Position numbers and translations under genes: made by a program. The notes beneath the pieces are model-generated. The model saw only the letters and a list, made by a program, of their open reading frames with translations, made no database searches and was not told where the DNA came from. A stretch of 64,000 nucleotides of DNA from Agriotes lineatus (lineage: Eukaryota; Arthropoda; Insecta; Coleoptera; Elateridae): positions 121,374 to 185,373 of the forward strand of contig CALNHX010002279.1 of the NCBI GenBank assembly GCA_940337035.1, read 5' to 3'. Positions within the stretch are counted from its first letter, which is position 1, and each line of letters starts with the position of its first letter. Positions 11,404-21,607 of the stretch are shown one piece after another.

Positions 11404-13478
11404 TAGGCCAGTCATTTAAAACATCGTAGGTCGCAAAAAATTGCACTGCGCTGATTTTTTGGTATGTTGTAAGGATAAATACCAATAGTGTAAAACCAAG
11501 TTTGCAGCTTCGAAAGACCTGTGCTAACTGCGTGGTGCTCGAAAAACCTTTTTTTTTTGGACTTTTTTCAGTTTTTGGCTTATTACTTCTAAAAGCTGTA
11601 TCCTACGAAAAAAGTCGTCCTGTACACTTTTAAAGTAGACAAAATTTTCTACAATTTTGGTGTAACAGGAGCTTTGTAGGTAGAATACGTCCAGAGATAC
11701 AGCGCTTCAAAGATTGGCTATTTTTTTCAAAAAGTTCGAAATTGTAGTTTTAGCCACCTTCCGAGCAGAATATCGGTTAAAATGCTCATCCTACGAGGAA
11801 AGTCATGGGAAATAAAGTTGTAGAGCAGTTACCTAGCTTTAATTTAAGTATAAGTGTAACCCTATAGGCCAATAGTTCACTTGTTATCAGGAAAAAACTA
11901 AAAATTAAGGAAAACGGATTTTTCAAGAAATGGAGCTCCTGTTATTAATATTGCACAGTTTCCTATAGAATGTTACAAAAATGACATTACAGTACGCAAC
12001 TCATTGTGCTTGATGAAACAGCCGTGTCCGGATTAAACTGTTCGAACTGTTACTTTTCAATCAAAAATCTTGTTTTTCGTTGAACTTATTGAAGTGTTTT
12101 TTGTTTGTTTTTTTATTCTTCTTACGAAATGGGTGTTTGTTTCATGTGTCGCAGTGTACTTGAGGAAGGGACGGGGACAGTGACACTAGTGACAGTAAAA
12201 AAACGCGGTATTCAGAGGCTAATGGAAGTGAGTGAGAAATGTGGGCTCCACCAGAACAAACAGTTTTTGAGTAAATTGAATGAAGTCACCGTACATGACG
12301 CATGCAGGAAGAGGTACACCGTGGAAAGCAATGTTAAAGCATCTGTCCGTCGTGGAGGAGATGCAGCTCCCGAAGCTTCGACTTCATGCAGGGATAGGGA
12401 GAACTCTGCCTCGGGCTCGAGGCATCACATATTGGGGGATATTTGTTTTCTTTGTGGAGAAAAAATCACTGAAGAATTTCTCAAGGCCCAGCAAAAATTA
12501 CCTCTTTCTCGAAGGAATGTTATCCGTACAGTAGAAACACTAGAAAAATATTGGTATCTAGAAACAGCTGGCCGTGCTGGTGAATGGGGACAACAGATCA
12601 TACACCGTTTTTCTTAATTTTTCGTTTTTTCCTGATAACAAGGGAACTATTGGTTCTACAGGGTTGCGCTTGTGCTTAAATTAAAGTTAAATAACTGCTA
12701 TATAATTTCATTTCCTCGTAGAATGGGTATTTTAACCGATACTCTACTCGAAAGACGACTAAAACTACCATTTTTGAAGTGCTGTATCTCGGGACGTATT
12801 GGACTTACGAAGCTGCTGTAACGCTCAAATTGTAGCAAATGTTGGCGAACACTGTATATAACAATAAATCAAATTTATAAATGTAATGTCATTTTTGTAA
12901 CATTCTATAGGTAACTGTGCAATATTAATAACAGGAGCTCCATTTCTTGAAAAATCCGTTTTCCTTAATTTTTAGTTTATTCCTGATAACATGTGAACTA
13001 TTTGACCTATAGGGTTACACTTATACTTAAATTAAAGCTAAGTAACTGCTCTATAACTTTATTTCCCATGACTCTCCTCGTAGGATGAGCATTTTAACCG
13101 ATATTCTGCTCGGAAGGTGCTAAAACTACAATTTCAAACTTTTTGAAAAAAATAGCCAATCTTTGAAGCGCTGTATCTCTGGATGTATTTGACCTACGAA
13201 GCTGCTGTCACACTCAAATTGTAGAAAATTTTGTTTACTTTAAAAGTGTACAGGACGACTTTTTTCGTAGGATACAGCTTTTAGAAGTAATAAGCCAAAC
13301 ACTGAAAAAAGTCCAAAAAAAAAAGGTTTTTCGAGCACCACGCAGTTAGCACAGGTCTTTCAAAGCTGCAAACTTGGTTTTACACTATTGGTATCTATCC
13401 TTACAACATACCAAAAAATCAGCGCAGTGCAATTTTTTGCGACCTAACGCGATTTTTGTGTCTACGATGACTGGCCTA
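11404..13478. mobile_element. Long-inverted-repeat DNA element with internal ORF
   Basis: The left arm 11404-11990 and right arm 12882-13478 are inverted copies of roughly 590 bp, highly similar over most of their length, beginning and ending with TAGGCCAGTCAT / ATGACTGGCCTA. The space between holds a 162-codon ORF (12129-12617) and an extra, more diverged direct copy of part of the right arm (about 12605-12860 versus 12965-13235). TA at both tips would fit a TA target duplication. The arrangement (very long arms around a coding core) is that of an autonomous or recently derived DNA element, but no DDE catalytic domain is present in the core, so the superfamily is open. Confidence 0.7.
12129..12617 (+). 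CDS. Cysteine-rich protein carried by the long-inverted-repeat element
   Basis: The reading frame gives 162 residues from the first ATG; an upstream TTG in frame would add 8. Near the start is CFMC; about 45 residues later comes VHDACRKRY, and about 60 residues further CFLCGEK. A C-x2-C followed by an H-x2-C-R-x2-Y-T block and another C-x2-C looks like a zinc-binding N-terminal region of the sort found in uncharacterised arthropod transposon-associated proteins. I recall that pattern but cannot name the family. The frame ends shortly after KNVIRTVET-type sequence (residues 135-162), where the right repeat begins, so the C-terminal catalytic part is probably missing. Function is unassigned; DNA or end binding is only inferred from context. 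Confidence 0.5.
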   Translation: MGVCFMCRSVLEEGTGTVTLVTVKKRGIQRLMEVSEKCGLHQNKQFLSKLNEVTVHDACRKRYTVESNVKASVRRGGDAAPEASTSCRDRENSASGSRHHILGDICFLCGEKITEEFLKAQQKLPLSRRNVIRTVETLEKYWYLETAGRAGEWGQQIIHRFS

Positions 13479-13751
13479 CTGGGCACCTTCAAGTAGCTTG
13501 TGATAAATAGCTGGCAACTTGAAGCTTGTACCGCACATAAACTACTGCTAAGCCCCTACAAAAATGCATCTAGAAACTGTGGTAACATTTAAGGGTGAAA
13601 ATATAACTGTTTCCTTTTTTTAAAAAGTAACTACCGTTTTTAAATATGGCCGCTCCGCGCACGCGTGCTGAGTACCTACATCTACTGGCTAGCCGTGGAA
13701 GCATTCACTCAAGTTTATCTTTTTTTGTACCTATTTAAATTGTCTCGGACC

Positions 13752-14437
13752 ATTGAAAATTTCGCTGATTGTGAGATACGCACTATCATTCGTTTCTTAA
13801 ATGCAAGAAACATGAAAGCAATGGAAAGATGGTCATATAAAATCTTTTTTTAAATCAGCTGCTATGAGGAATTGAAAGTAGCAAATAGTGCATTTCACAA
13901 TGTAGGTTGGCAGCGTCGAGCCGTTCAAGGTCATGCACATTCGACATTTCAATTATGTTAGACAGACATAACCTCAATTTTGACATGGGGAAAACTGTTA
14001 TACAGTTGGTCGGTAAGTACAGAATTTAGGGTAACACAGTCTGGTTTTTTATAAAGTTTTGACACTGACAGATGATTTAAAAAAAAAGGTCTTTAAATGT
14101 GCACGATGAGGGACAAACTGGGCGACCGTCCGTCATTAATTCTAACCTGGTGCAGAAAGCTGATGAAAAAGTTCGAGAAAACAAACACTTTACGATTTCA
14201 TCATTATCTAATGAGCTTCCTTAAGTTTCGACAAGTGTTCTCTATGAAATTGTGGCAGGACGCTTAAATTATCGAAAGTTGTGCTCACGCTGGACATCAA
14301 AACTGGTGACTGATTAGCACACCAGGTGGCAGATTTCTATGAGGATGAAATTCAGAAGCTGGTGGTATGATACCATAAATTCCTTTAGATCGGTGGAGAT
14401 TACGTTGAAAAGTAGATTAAGGTTCAGGCTTTCATGT
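13752..14437 (+). pseudogene. mariner transposase pseudogene, catalytic core deleted
   Basis: The first piece reads ENFADCEIRTIIRFLNARN (about 13755-13811), the first helix-turn-helix of mariner transposases, with ATT in place of the start codon. After a non-matching block (13838-14093) comes VHDEGQTGRPS, then LVQKADEKVREN, FTISSLSNE, SVLYEIV and LNYRKLCSRW, all conserved mariner linker and second-domain words. The frame then jumps from KLVTD to ADFYEDEIQKLV and GGDYVEK, which form the extreme C terminus, so the whole segment carrying the three catalytic aspartates is gone. Several stops are also present. It is a dead, old copy, and no terminal repeats were recognised. Confidence 0.85.
13838..14093. 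mobile_element. Small insertion inside the mariner pseudogene
   Basis: This block interrupts mariner homology. Its edges are roughly inverted: TCTTTTTTTAAATCAGCTG on the left and CAGATGATTTAAAAAAAAAGG on the right. It includes a GGCAGCGTCGAGCCG stretch and has no coding sequence. It is best read as a MITE-like insertion, with boundaries good to about 5 bp. Confidence 0.45.
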
Positions 14438-14439
14438 AA

Positions 14440-15293
14440 AAATAAAATTGTCCTTGTGTTTTTAGCACCAAAACGGTACTTACTTTAAAAACAAGCCTCA
14501 TATTATAAAAAAAAAATTATTAAAATAAGAAGTGGTCCTAGGATTTAATGACTAGTTGATGTAAAAACAATTATTTTACTAAGACGATTTCATATTCATT
14601 CGAATTTGACTATATCTGGTTTGTGTATTGTAAAACCGTCTAAAGCAGAAATTCCCAACAGAGTCGATAGATTTAGCTATAGAAGTGGACCTTTAAGGGA
14701 CTGTAAGTCATCAAGGGTACAACTTTGTACTAAAGTATGTTTGGCTTAATCTTCAAATTTTAACTCAAAAATTCATCCGTAACATTTATGCTACTTCATT
14801 TGCATACACACTGTATAAAGAACTCATAATGGTCATTGTGTACATTTAAAAATTCTTTGTTTGACCTCGTCAAATTATGACTTGCACTTACACAGTCATA
14901 TTTCGCCAATACACAGGACCGTTCCTTAAAAAAAAAGAGTAATTGGTGGGTCGTATAAATTTATGATTTGTAGATTTTTACCACTTTTCTACAATTTTAA
15001 CTTGATAAAATAGAACTTTTACGTATGTGATGTGCTTATTAGACTAATTTATACGAAAACCGCAAGCAGACGCACTTTAACAGTACTGTTTGATGTGTTG
15101 CCTATGCAATACTGACGGCCGTATTTTCTACAAAATCAGGACTTAACATCTTGTGAGGAATATTACTTCCTATGATATCTGTGTTTTGCCAATCAAGTAA
15201 TCTGTATTTTATGTTCCTGTAAGTTCTGGGGCCTGAATGTAATGTGTTTGAATGTTTACAGTTCCGTCAAACGCCTATTATAAAATTAAATTA
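14440..15293. other. Gene-free stretch downstream of the RBM42-type exon 3
   Basis: This is AT-rich DNA lying in what should be the next intron of the minus-strand RBM42-type gene. The missing last exon (the end of the RRM and a basic tail) was looked for here and not found. Confidence 0.4.
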
Positions 15294-15299
15294 ACTTAC

Positions 15300-16158
15300 C
15301 GTTCATCTCCTTCATGGCTTTTGTAAAATCAGCAGGATCCTTGAAGCTAATAAATCCATATCCCTTCGTTTTGTTCGTACGCTTATCTCTGACAACCCGA
15401 GCCTTTTGAAAAGATGGATATTTATTGAACGTTCTCGTTAGCAGTTCGTCCGTAACATCATTACCCAGATCCCCGCAAAATATACGAAAATCGTCTTCAC
15501 TCCAGTCTGTTAAGGTCAAGTCTTCCCAGGTGGAGCCGCCAGCTGTGCGCAGCAGCTTCTTATTCTTTCCCCTTCGTCTATAATCGTCAGGTCCAAATGA
15601 CTGTAAGGCACTACTCGCCTTACCTACAAGAACAATACCTTTAGTTTCCTACAAATCAAATAAAGTAAACTCACCTTGAGATATTGCAAGCTCCGCAGGA
15701 ACGCTCACTTTCTCCTTGAGCTTTTTCAGTTTCTTCTCGACTTCAGATTGGAGAGCTAAAAAGTCAACAGAACTCGACACACTTTGCTGTTGATGCTGCA
15801 TAGCTTGCTTCGGTGTGTACAAGGTAGGTTTAGCAGACACTACGGCCGGTTGAGATGTAAACGGTTGCGAGGCCATCTCGTAGGCGCTGCGCTTCGAGCC
15901 GCTTTTTATCTGGTGAGGAATCATTATCGGAGGGGCTGGTGGAGGCGGTATATTACCAAACCCAGGTATGTTAAAAGCACTGTATTCTTGAAGCTTTTGT
16001 TGTACTTGGCTGTACGTGTTTGATCCCACAATGGGGCAACCAGATATTTCGGCCTCAAACCTGAAAATATCAAGTTTTTAGGTTAGATTGGCAACAGATG
16101 TTGGTGTAACCTCTTACCGGCTCATTTCATCTTCCATTTGGCGAAATTTATCACCCAT
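15300..16158 (-). CDS. RBM42: RNA-binding protein 42-like, exons 1-3 (3' end missing)
   Basis: Three exons join in frame: 16118-16158 (start ATG), 15675-16060 and 15300-15623, giving 250 complete codons. The introns are only 57 bp (16061-16117) and 51 bp (15624-15674), with GT..AG ends; a third donor GTAAGT follows at 15299-15294. The N terminus (MGDKFRQMEDEMSRFEAEI) and the proline-rich NIPPPPAPP segment fit RBM42. Exon 3 has RRTAGG/WEDLTLTDW-type linker sequence, then an RRM from about residue 188 with RNP2 IFCGDL and RNP1 KGYGFISF (about 229-236). In the family the RRM ends with a KYVGSRPIKLRKS-type strand and a basic tail. That last exon is absent from the nearby DNA, so a long intron carrying the repeats to the left, or a last exon beyond position 1, is inferred. 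RBM42 binds RNA and is linked to splicing and to hnRNP K. Confidence 0.92.
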
Positions 16159-16396
16159 TTTTATTCAATTAGTTTAATACGTTCAACAATTACACAAATA
16201 AATAAGTTCTAAACTTCTATAGGAAGGAATAACTAAACAAATATTCTTCACGGTTCCACTTCTTCCAACAGTAATCGATAGCGCTGCCAACTATTAAATT
16301 AAAATGTAACTTACATCAACAGTTGGGACTAAATTATTCGGAATGGAGATTTTTTTTTTGTATTCATGTATCATGTATCGCCAAGCCCATAATTAA

Positions 16397-16989
16397 CCCT
16401 TAAGTGGGCGCGTGGGGGTTATGCTGACCCCCAGTGATGTAAATTTGCTGATAACTTTGATTTTTTTTGCATTAAATCAAGGAACCTTTCAGTACCTTCC
16501 TAAAACATCTTCAGCAATACATTTATTACAAAATAAAACGAATAAGGTCGTAAACTGTTGGATATTATTACTTCTGTTTTGCAGCTGGGCTGGCTTGACC
16601 CCCAAAATGTTTCCGCGAATTCTTAAATCTTACTTATTTTTCTTAATTTAGCTGATTTCAGCCAAAGTGTAGTATTAATAATCGATTAATAAAAATAAAA
16701 TTTTAGATTTTGCAACACCATATTTTATTTTGATTTCAAAAACTCATTACATCCTCAAAGGTAAAAATTACAATAAAAACTTTTAAGCCAATATATCTCT
16801 TTCATATCAATCTTTTTCCGCTAGAATATACATAATTAGTAAGTATATACTTCCATACCTATTACATAAATCGAAAGTTTAGAAGAAAAAAGATTCACAT
16901 TGATTTACTGACCCTGTTTGATGAGTGGGGGTCAGCCTGGCCCCCACGCGCCTACTTATGCAATGAAATGACACGCGCCAACTTAAGGG
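16397..16989. mobile_element. piggyBac-like MITE with TTAA duplications
   Basis: TTAA occurs at 16393-16396 and 16990-16993, exactly abutting inverted ends CCCTTAAGTGGGCGCG and CGCGCCAACTTAAGGG. Inside each end a GGGGGTCAGCCTGGCCCCC-like palindromic block follows. A TTAA target with CCC/GGG tips is the piggyBac signature. The 593 bp core is AT-rich and encodes nothing convincing, so it is non-autonomous. It sits about 235 bp upstream of the RBM42-type start codon, close enough to affect that promoter. Confidence 0.8.
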
Positions 16990-17201
16990 TTAAACTAGTA
17001 TTTCTGCTATCGATAGACCTCCAGCAACTCCAGTTTTTAGACCCCATAAGCTCATCCTCGAAATAAAATTTGTACCCCCAGACATCTCCCTCCCTGGAAT
17101 TTTTGAGTAGATACTGACCACAAAACAGTTTTGACCATAGCCAGCTTCATCTATTTCCGCTAACGGCGTCAGCGGGTATGAATGAAGCTGGCCATGGTTT
17201 T

Positions 17202-17272
17202 GACACAGACTGACGCAAAACCTAACCTGCCAACCTCGAATTTGACATAGACTTACAGTGCCGCCAACATAT
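17202..17272. repeat. Fragment related to the ~380 bp elements at 20452-21218
   Basis: It carries TTTGACACAGACTGACGCAA followed by CCTCGAATTTGACATAGACT and TACAGTGCC. The same order of words occurs near 21032-21100 inside the ~380 bp elements. No terminus is present. Confidence 0.6.
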
Positions 17273-17296
17273 TATTCTTGATCTACTCTCTTTCAA

Positions 17297-17904
17297 TCAT
17301 ATATCTAATACTTACTATATTGCTAGCGGCTATGAGTGGGAAACTCACCGATGAAGTGAGACACACAACCAACTCCTTCATGTATACGGTGAGCTGTGCG
17401 CAAGCGCGGCGGCATCGTCCGCCCAATGGGGAAGTGGTCAAGTTTAAAATTAGCTTCTAAAGGCGGAGTTCGAATTGCCACGCATGCGCACGAGACGCGT
17501 TATACTCTAAGTGAGACTATGTCGGCGCCGTAATGTTTTCTGAAGTTTCCAGGCCCTACCAGCAATATATGTGTATTATATATATGCTTTCAATATGGCC
17601 GCCATTGCTGAAATCATATATATAATACACATATATTGCTGGTAGGGTATGGAAACTTCAGAAAACATTACGGCGCCGACATAGTTTCACTTAGAGTATA
17701 ACGCGTCTCGTGCGCATGCGTGAGAATTCGAACTCCGCCTTTAGAAGCGAATTTTAAACTTGACCACTTCCCCATTGGGCGGTCGACGCCGCCGTGCTTG
17801 CGCACAGCTCACCGTATACATGAAGGAGTTGGTTGTGTGTCTCACTTCATCGGTAAGTTTCCCACTCATAGCCGCTAGCAATATAGTAAGTATTAGATAT
17901 ATGG
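17297..17904. mobile_element. Near-perfect foldback element, ~290 bp arms
   Basis: The left arm (about 17297-17588) and right arm (about 17617-17904) are inverted copies with only scattered differences, around a ~28 bp spacer containing AATATGGCCGCCATTG. Arms start and end with CATATATCTAATACTTACTA / TAGTAAGTATTAGATATATG. The arms are GC- and CpG-richer than the flanks. The open frame across part of it is a by-product of the repeat. High arm identity points to recent activity or gene conversion between the arms. Confidence 0.75.
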
Positions 17905-18479
17905 CTGAAATCCGTTAGGTGTTTATTCTGTGCTATGGGGTATCACTTTTGGGGTATTTGGGTCTTCTCATACTAAACGGTGCATCGCAGTGAAACTAAA
18001 GTCTCCACTACCGTTCTACATACTTACCGATAATTTTGCACACGTCAAGGGTAGAGTACTGGTTGCAATGAAAACTGTCCCGAGGGTTGCCCGAGGGCAG
18101 TTTTCTAAGGGCAACCAGCACGATGACTCTTGGCACGGGCAAAATTATATGTAGGTAAGTGTGTTGCCCGCGTTTATATTTTGAAGATTATTACACAAAA
18201 CCCGTATATGAATTATGATTTAAAATTGATCTAATAATGCCAAAAAATTCAAATTGCATGTTTCTTGCATTTCTATTTCTAATTATGACACCATCCACGG
18301 GGTCGATAATCATCCCTAGGGAGCTTATCGCTTGGTAAGCAGCCCACGGGCGCTTATCAGCTAATCAGTTCGGGATTGGACGATTTTCAAAAACGCATGA
18401 TTCTCGTTGGATGATATCAGTCATGTGACAGTTGTGTGTAATAATCATAGAAATTTTCCTGTATGAAGTCTGCCTCCCC

Positions 18480-18720
18480 CCCCCCGCTCCGTATTTTACC
18501 CTCACTTGAATTTTTTAATAGATACTGACTATGGGGTATCACTTATGAGTAAGAGGGAAATGTTGTCTGTAAGAATGATCAAAACAGTTAAGAGTAATTT
18601 TTGAGAACCAACTTTTTTGTTAATGTTTTGAATTTTGTTTGGGTATTCCGGCGTCCTCATCCACAACGGTATATTGCAGTGGAACCAAAGCTTAGTATTA
18701 TCAGCGTACATAAATCAAAC
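18480..18720. repeat. Dispersed repeat segment (GAATTTTTxxxTAGATAxTGACTATGG)
   Basis: The words TAGATACTGACTATGG, ATGAGTAAGAGGGAAAT and TTGTCTGTAAGAATGATCAA recur with changes at 24580-24660, and a shorter match lies at 17092-17125. The 24.6 kb copy directly abuts the LINE target duplication, so the LINE landed in or next to such a copy. Family and ends are unknown. Confidence 0.5.
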
Positions 18721-18897
18721 AAGTAGAGACACTCACTGTCGGTTCCTTTGATGTCAAAATTCCGATTTGGATGACCTTGAACGGCTCCTGGGGGGGTACT
18801 TTCCGATAGTACTAACAGATGGCGTCACTACTTGATCACATCATGATTGGTAGCAGAGCCAGTAACTGACTCTGATTGGTAGATCGTCAGTGGCGTA

Positions 18898-19197
18898 ACT
18901 TCAAATTTTGGGCTCGGGGGCGGTGATCTTCACCGGGCCCCTTAATTGCCAAGTGTAAGTCCTATTCTTGCCAAAACATTTTTTGTTATCATTTTTCAAT
19001 TATTTTTTTTAATTCATAAACAGAAACATCAAAGCAAACTGAACAATAGCGAGTGTTTTTCTCGAACTCATTGAAACTTTATACGGGGCCGAGTTTGGAC
19101 CTGCCCGGCTTTAAACTTCAGGAAGCCCGTTGAGCACCCTGAAGTTCAGGGCCCGGGGGCCGCTACCCCCTTTGCCCCCTCGGTAGTTACGCCACTG
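18898..19197. mobile_element. hAT-type MITE, 300 bp
   Basis: The terminal inverted repeats are CAGTGGCGTAACTTC and GTAGTTACGCCACTG (14 of 15 complementary). The flanks are TAGATCGT at 18890-18897 and 19198-19205, a perfect 8 bp duplication. GC-rich subterminal blocks (GGGCTCGGGGGCGG, GGGCCCGGGGGCCGC) lie just inside. CAGTGGCGTA ends plus an 8 bp duplication define the hAT superfamily. No coding sequence is present. Confidence 0.9.
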
Positions 19198-20451
19198 TAG
19201 ATCGTTGTGCTGCCATCTGATAGTCAAGCTTAGAAATACCCCCGAGTTACTGTCCCAGGCACTCTAGACAGGTTTCAACATTTGGTATGAATGTCTCTAC
19301 TTGTTTGATGTATGTACGCTGGTAGCTGGTATTGTCGTTGTAAAGCTTCATAGAACATCTCTGTAATATTTCATGAAACAGTCGTCTGTATAAAATGTGT
19401 ATATATATATTTGGGTTTATACAGCTTCTAGCCGCCTTCCCAGTCCTAAGCGCCATCTGCCTCTCTCTAGTGCATCTTCTTCTTCCAGATCACGGGCTCT
19501 CATAGCATTCCTCACACCTTCGTTCCATGATCGTCTTGGTCTGCCCCTTTTACTTCTACCAGGTGGTTTCCACTGCCAAATTCTACGTGGCCATCTTTCA
19601 TCTTCCATTCGCATGAGATGCCCGAACCATTTTAAACTTCTTCGTTCTATTCGGTCTACTACTGTGTCCTGTGCCATCATCATCGTTCTTATATCCGTAT
19701 TTCTGATATGTTCCATTCTTGATATTCTGGCGCTTCTCCTTAGGTAGTCCATCTCCGTAGCTGTAAGTTTTCTTTTGCAGTCTGCTGTTAATGGCCACAC
19801 TTCGCTACCATAACACATTACTGATTCCACCATTGTCTTCCCTATGTGTTTCTTAACTTTTCGCGATATGTGTTTGTCCCACCATATTCCATTCAAACAT
19901 CCAAGCACTTTCCGTCCTTGTTCTATTCTGTTTATAATTTCCGTTCTACCCAATCCATCCTTTGTAAACAGTACTCCTAGATATTTAAATTGTTTTACTT
20001 GTTTGATGTCCTTGTTGTCATCAATTAAAATCTGGAACTGTGCTTCTGAATTAACGACTAGGTACTCTGTCTTGCTAATATTTATGTTCATTCCCATCTC
20101 TTGATAGTATTTATGCAGTCGTTTTAGCATGAATTCCAGGTCGTAAGCCACAAAGCAACCACTAAAAGAGGAGTTTCTTAAATGCACCTGTCAAATAATT
20201 GTTAGGGACTGGCCCACCCGTCGGAGGGCGCTAGTGTTGCCACTCGGCAAGGTTGGGAACCAAACTATAATTAATGATGGGTCGGTATGTGAAGAAGTGT
20301 TGTTTCAAATTGTGCCGATTCAGTGTAGGAGATATTTCCCAAAGGCATAAAAAAACCTACTAATAGAAACGTTTTCTGAATGCATCTGTCAAATCAAATA
20401 ATTGTTAGAGATTGGCCCACCCGTCAGGAGGCGCTGGTGTCACCTGTCCGC

Positions 20452-20831
20452 CAGAGCCAGTAGATATAGAGAGTACCGCCATTCTTTGATCCGTGAAAAT
20501 GCCGCCATCGCCGCCATTTTTGTTCCCATCAGCAATGACTGATTGAGTTATGTCTAAATTTTTACTTGAAATTGGCAAGACTGTAAGTCTATGTCAAATT
20601 CGAGGTTATCCGGTTATGTTTTCCATCAGTTTGTGTCAAATAACAAACAAAACCTAAGCTACTAACCTCGAATTTGACATAGACTTACAGTCTTGCCAAT
20701 TTTAAGTAAAATTTCGGATTGCCAATAAATGTCAGGTTGACGGAATTGTGTTACAAAACCTCAAAGTGACGCATATGACAAAGGAACAAACATGGCAGAC
20801 GTGGCGGTACTCTCTATATCTACTGGCTCTG
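20452..20831. mobile_element. ~380 bp foldback MITE A
   Basis: The ends are 29 bp perfect inverted repeats beginning CAGAGCCAGTAGATATAGAG. It is flanked by CTGTCCGC at 20444-20451 and 20832-20839. An inner pair of inverted CCTCGAATTTGACATAGACT blocks is present. CAGAG tips with an 8 bp duplication suggest a hAT-type element. Confidence 0.85.
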
Positions 20832-20839
20832 CTGTCCGC

Positions 20840-21218
20840 CAGAGCCAGTAGATATAGAGAGTACCGCCACGTCCGCCATGTTTATTCCTCTGACATATGC
20901 GTCACTTTGAGGTTTGTAACACAATTCCGTCAACGTGACGTTTGTTGGCAATCTAAAACTTTACTTAAAATTGGCAAAACTGTAAGTCTATGTCAAATTC
21001 GAGGTTAGAAGGTTAGTTTTTGCGTCAGTTTTGACACAAACTGGCGCAAAATATAACCTGCTAACCTCGAATTTGACATAGACTTACAGTCTTGCCAATT
21101 TCAAGTAAAATTTTAGACATACCTCATTCAGTCATTGCTGGTGGGAACAAAAATGGCGGCGATAGCGGCATTTTCACGGATCAAAGAATCGCGGTACTCT
21201 CTATATCTACTGGCTCTG
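20840..21218. mobile_element. ~380 bp foldback MITE B, same family as A, opposite orientation
   Basis: It has the same CAGAGCCAGTAGATATAGAG ends as A and an interior that matches the reverse complement of A. It is flanked by CTGTCCGC at 20832-20839 (shared with A) and 21219-21226. Confidence 0.85.
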
Positions 21219-21226
21219 CTGTCCGC

Positions 21227-21607
21227 TATAGCCCCTCTATTTACAAATAGTAGCGACATCGTGGGGCAAACCTGATGCAAACATGAAAATACAAAAAGTT
21301 ACTAAACTGTAAATTTCAGTGTAAACAGTGAAAAAATAACAGATATGAATACCTGAAATCCTTTTCTGCTACTATTTTTACACTTATCGACACAACACCC
21401 TGACATTTCCACGTCCTCGACTTCGAATTAGCCCCCGAAGAGAAAAATGAATAAAAACACGACAACTGTCAATGTCACATTTTAATTAATTATGCAACTT
21501 CCTAGGCGATTTTTATATATGCTAGGGACTTAAGAGATACCAACGTGATTTTGCCCCAGCGGCAACATCAAAGGGTGTCGCTACTATTTGTAAATAAAGG
21601 GGCTATA
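21227..21607. mobile_element. ~380 bp MITE C, unrelated family
   Basis: The ends are TATAGCCCCTCTATTTACAA and the inverse of TATAGCCCCTTTATTTACAA; about 31 of the first 32 bases pair. It is flanked by CTGTCCGC at 21219-21226 (shared with B) and 21608-21615. The interior is unlike A and B and non-coding. Confidence 0.85.

Noticed and set aside
14941..14960. Candidate last exon of the RBM42-type gene (minus-strand RPTN-like)
   Set aside because: No splice acceptor and no match to the RPIKLRKS-type end.
16412..16651. 79-codon hydrophobic open frame in the piggyBac-like MITE
   Set aside because: AT-rich chance frame in a non-coding element.
17278..17460. 60-codon open frame in the 17.3 kb foldback
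   Set aside because: It is part of an inverted repeat arm and is broken in the other arm.
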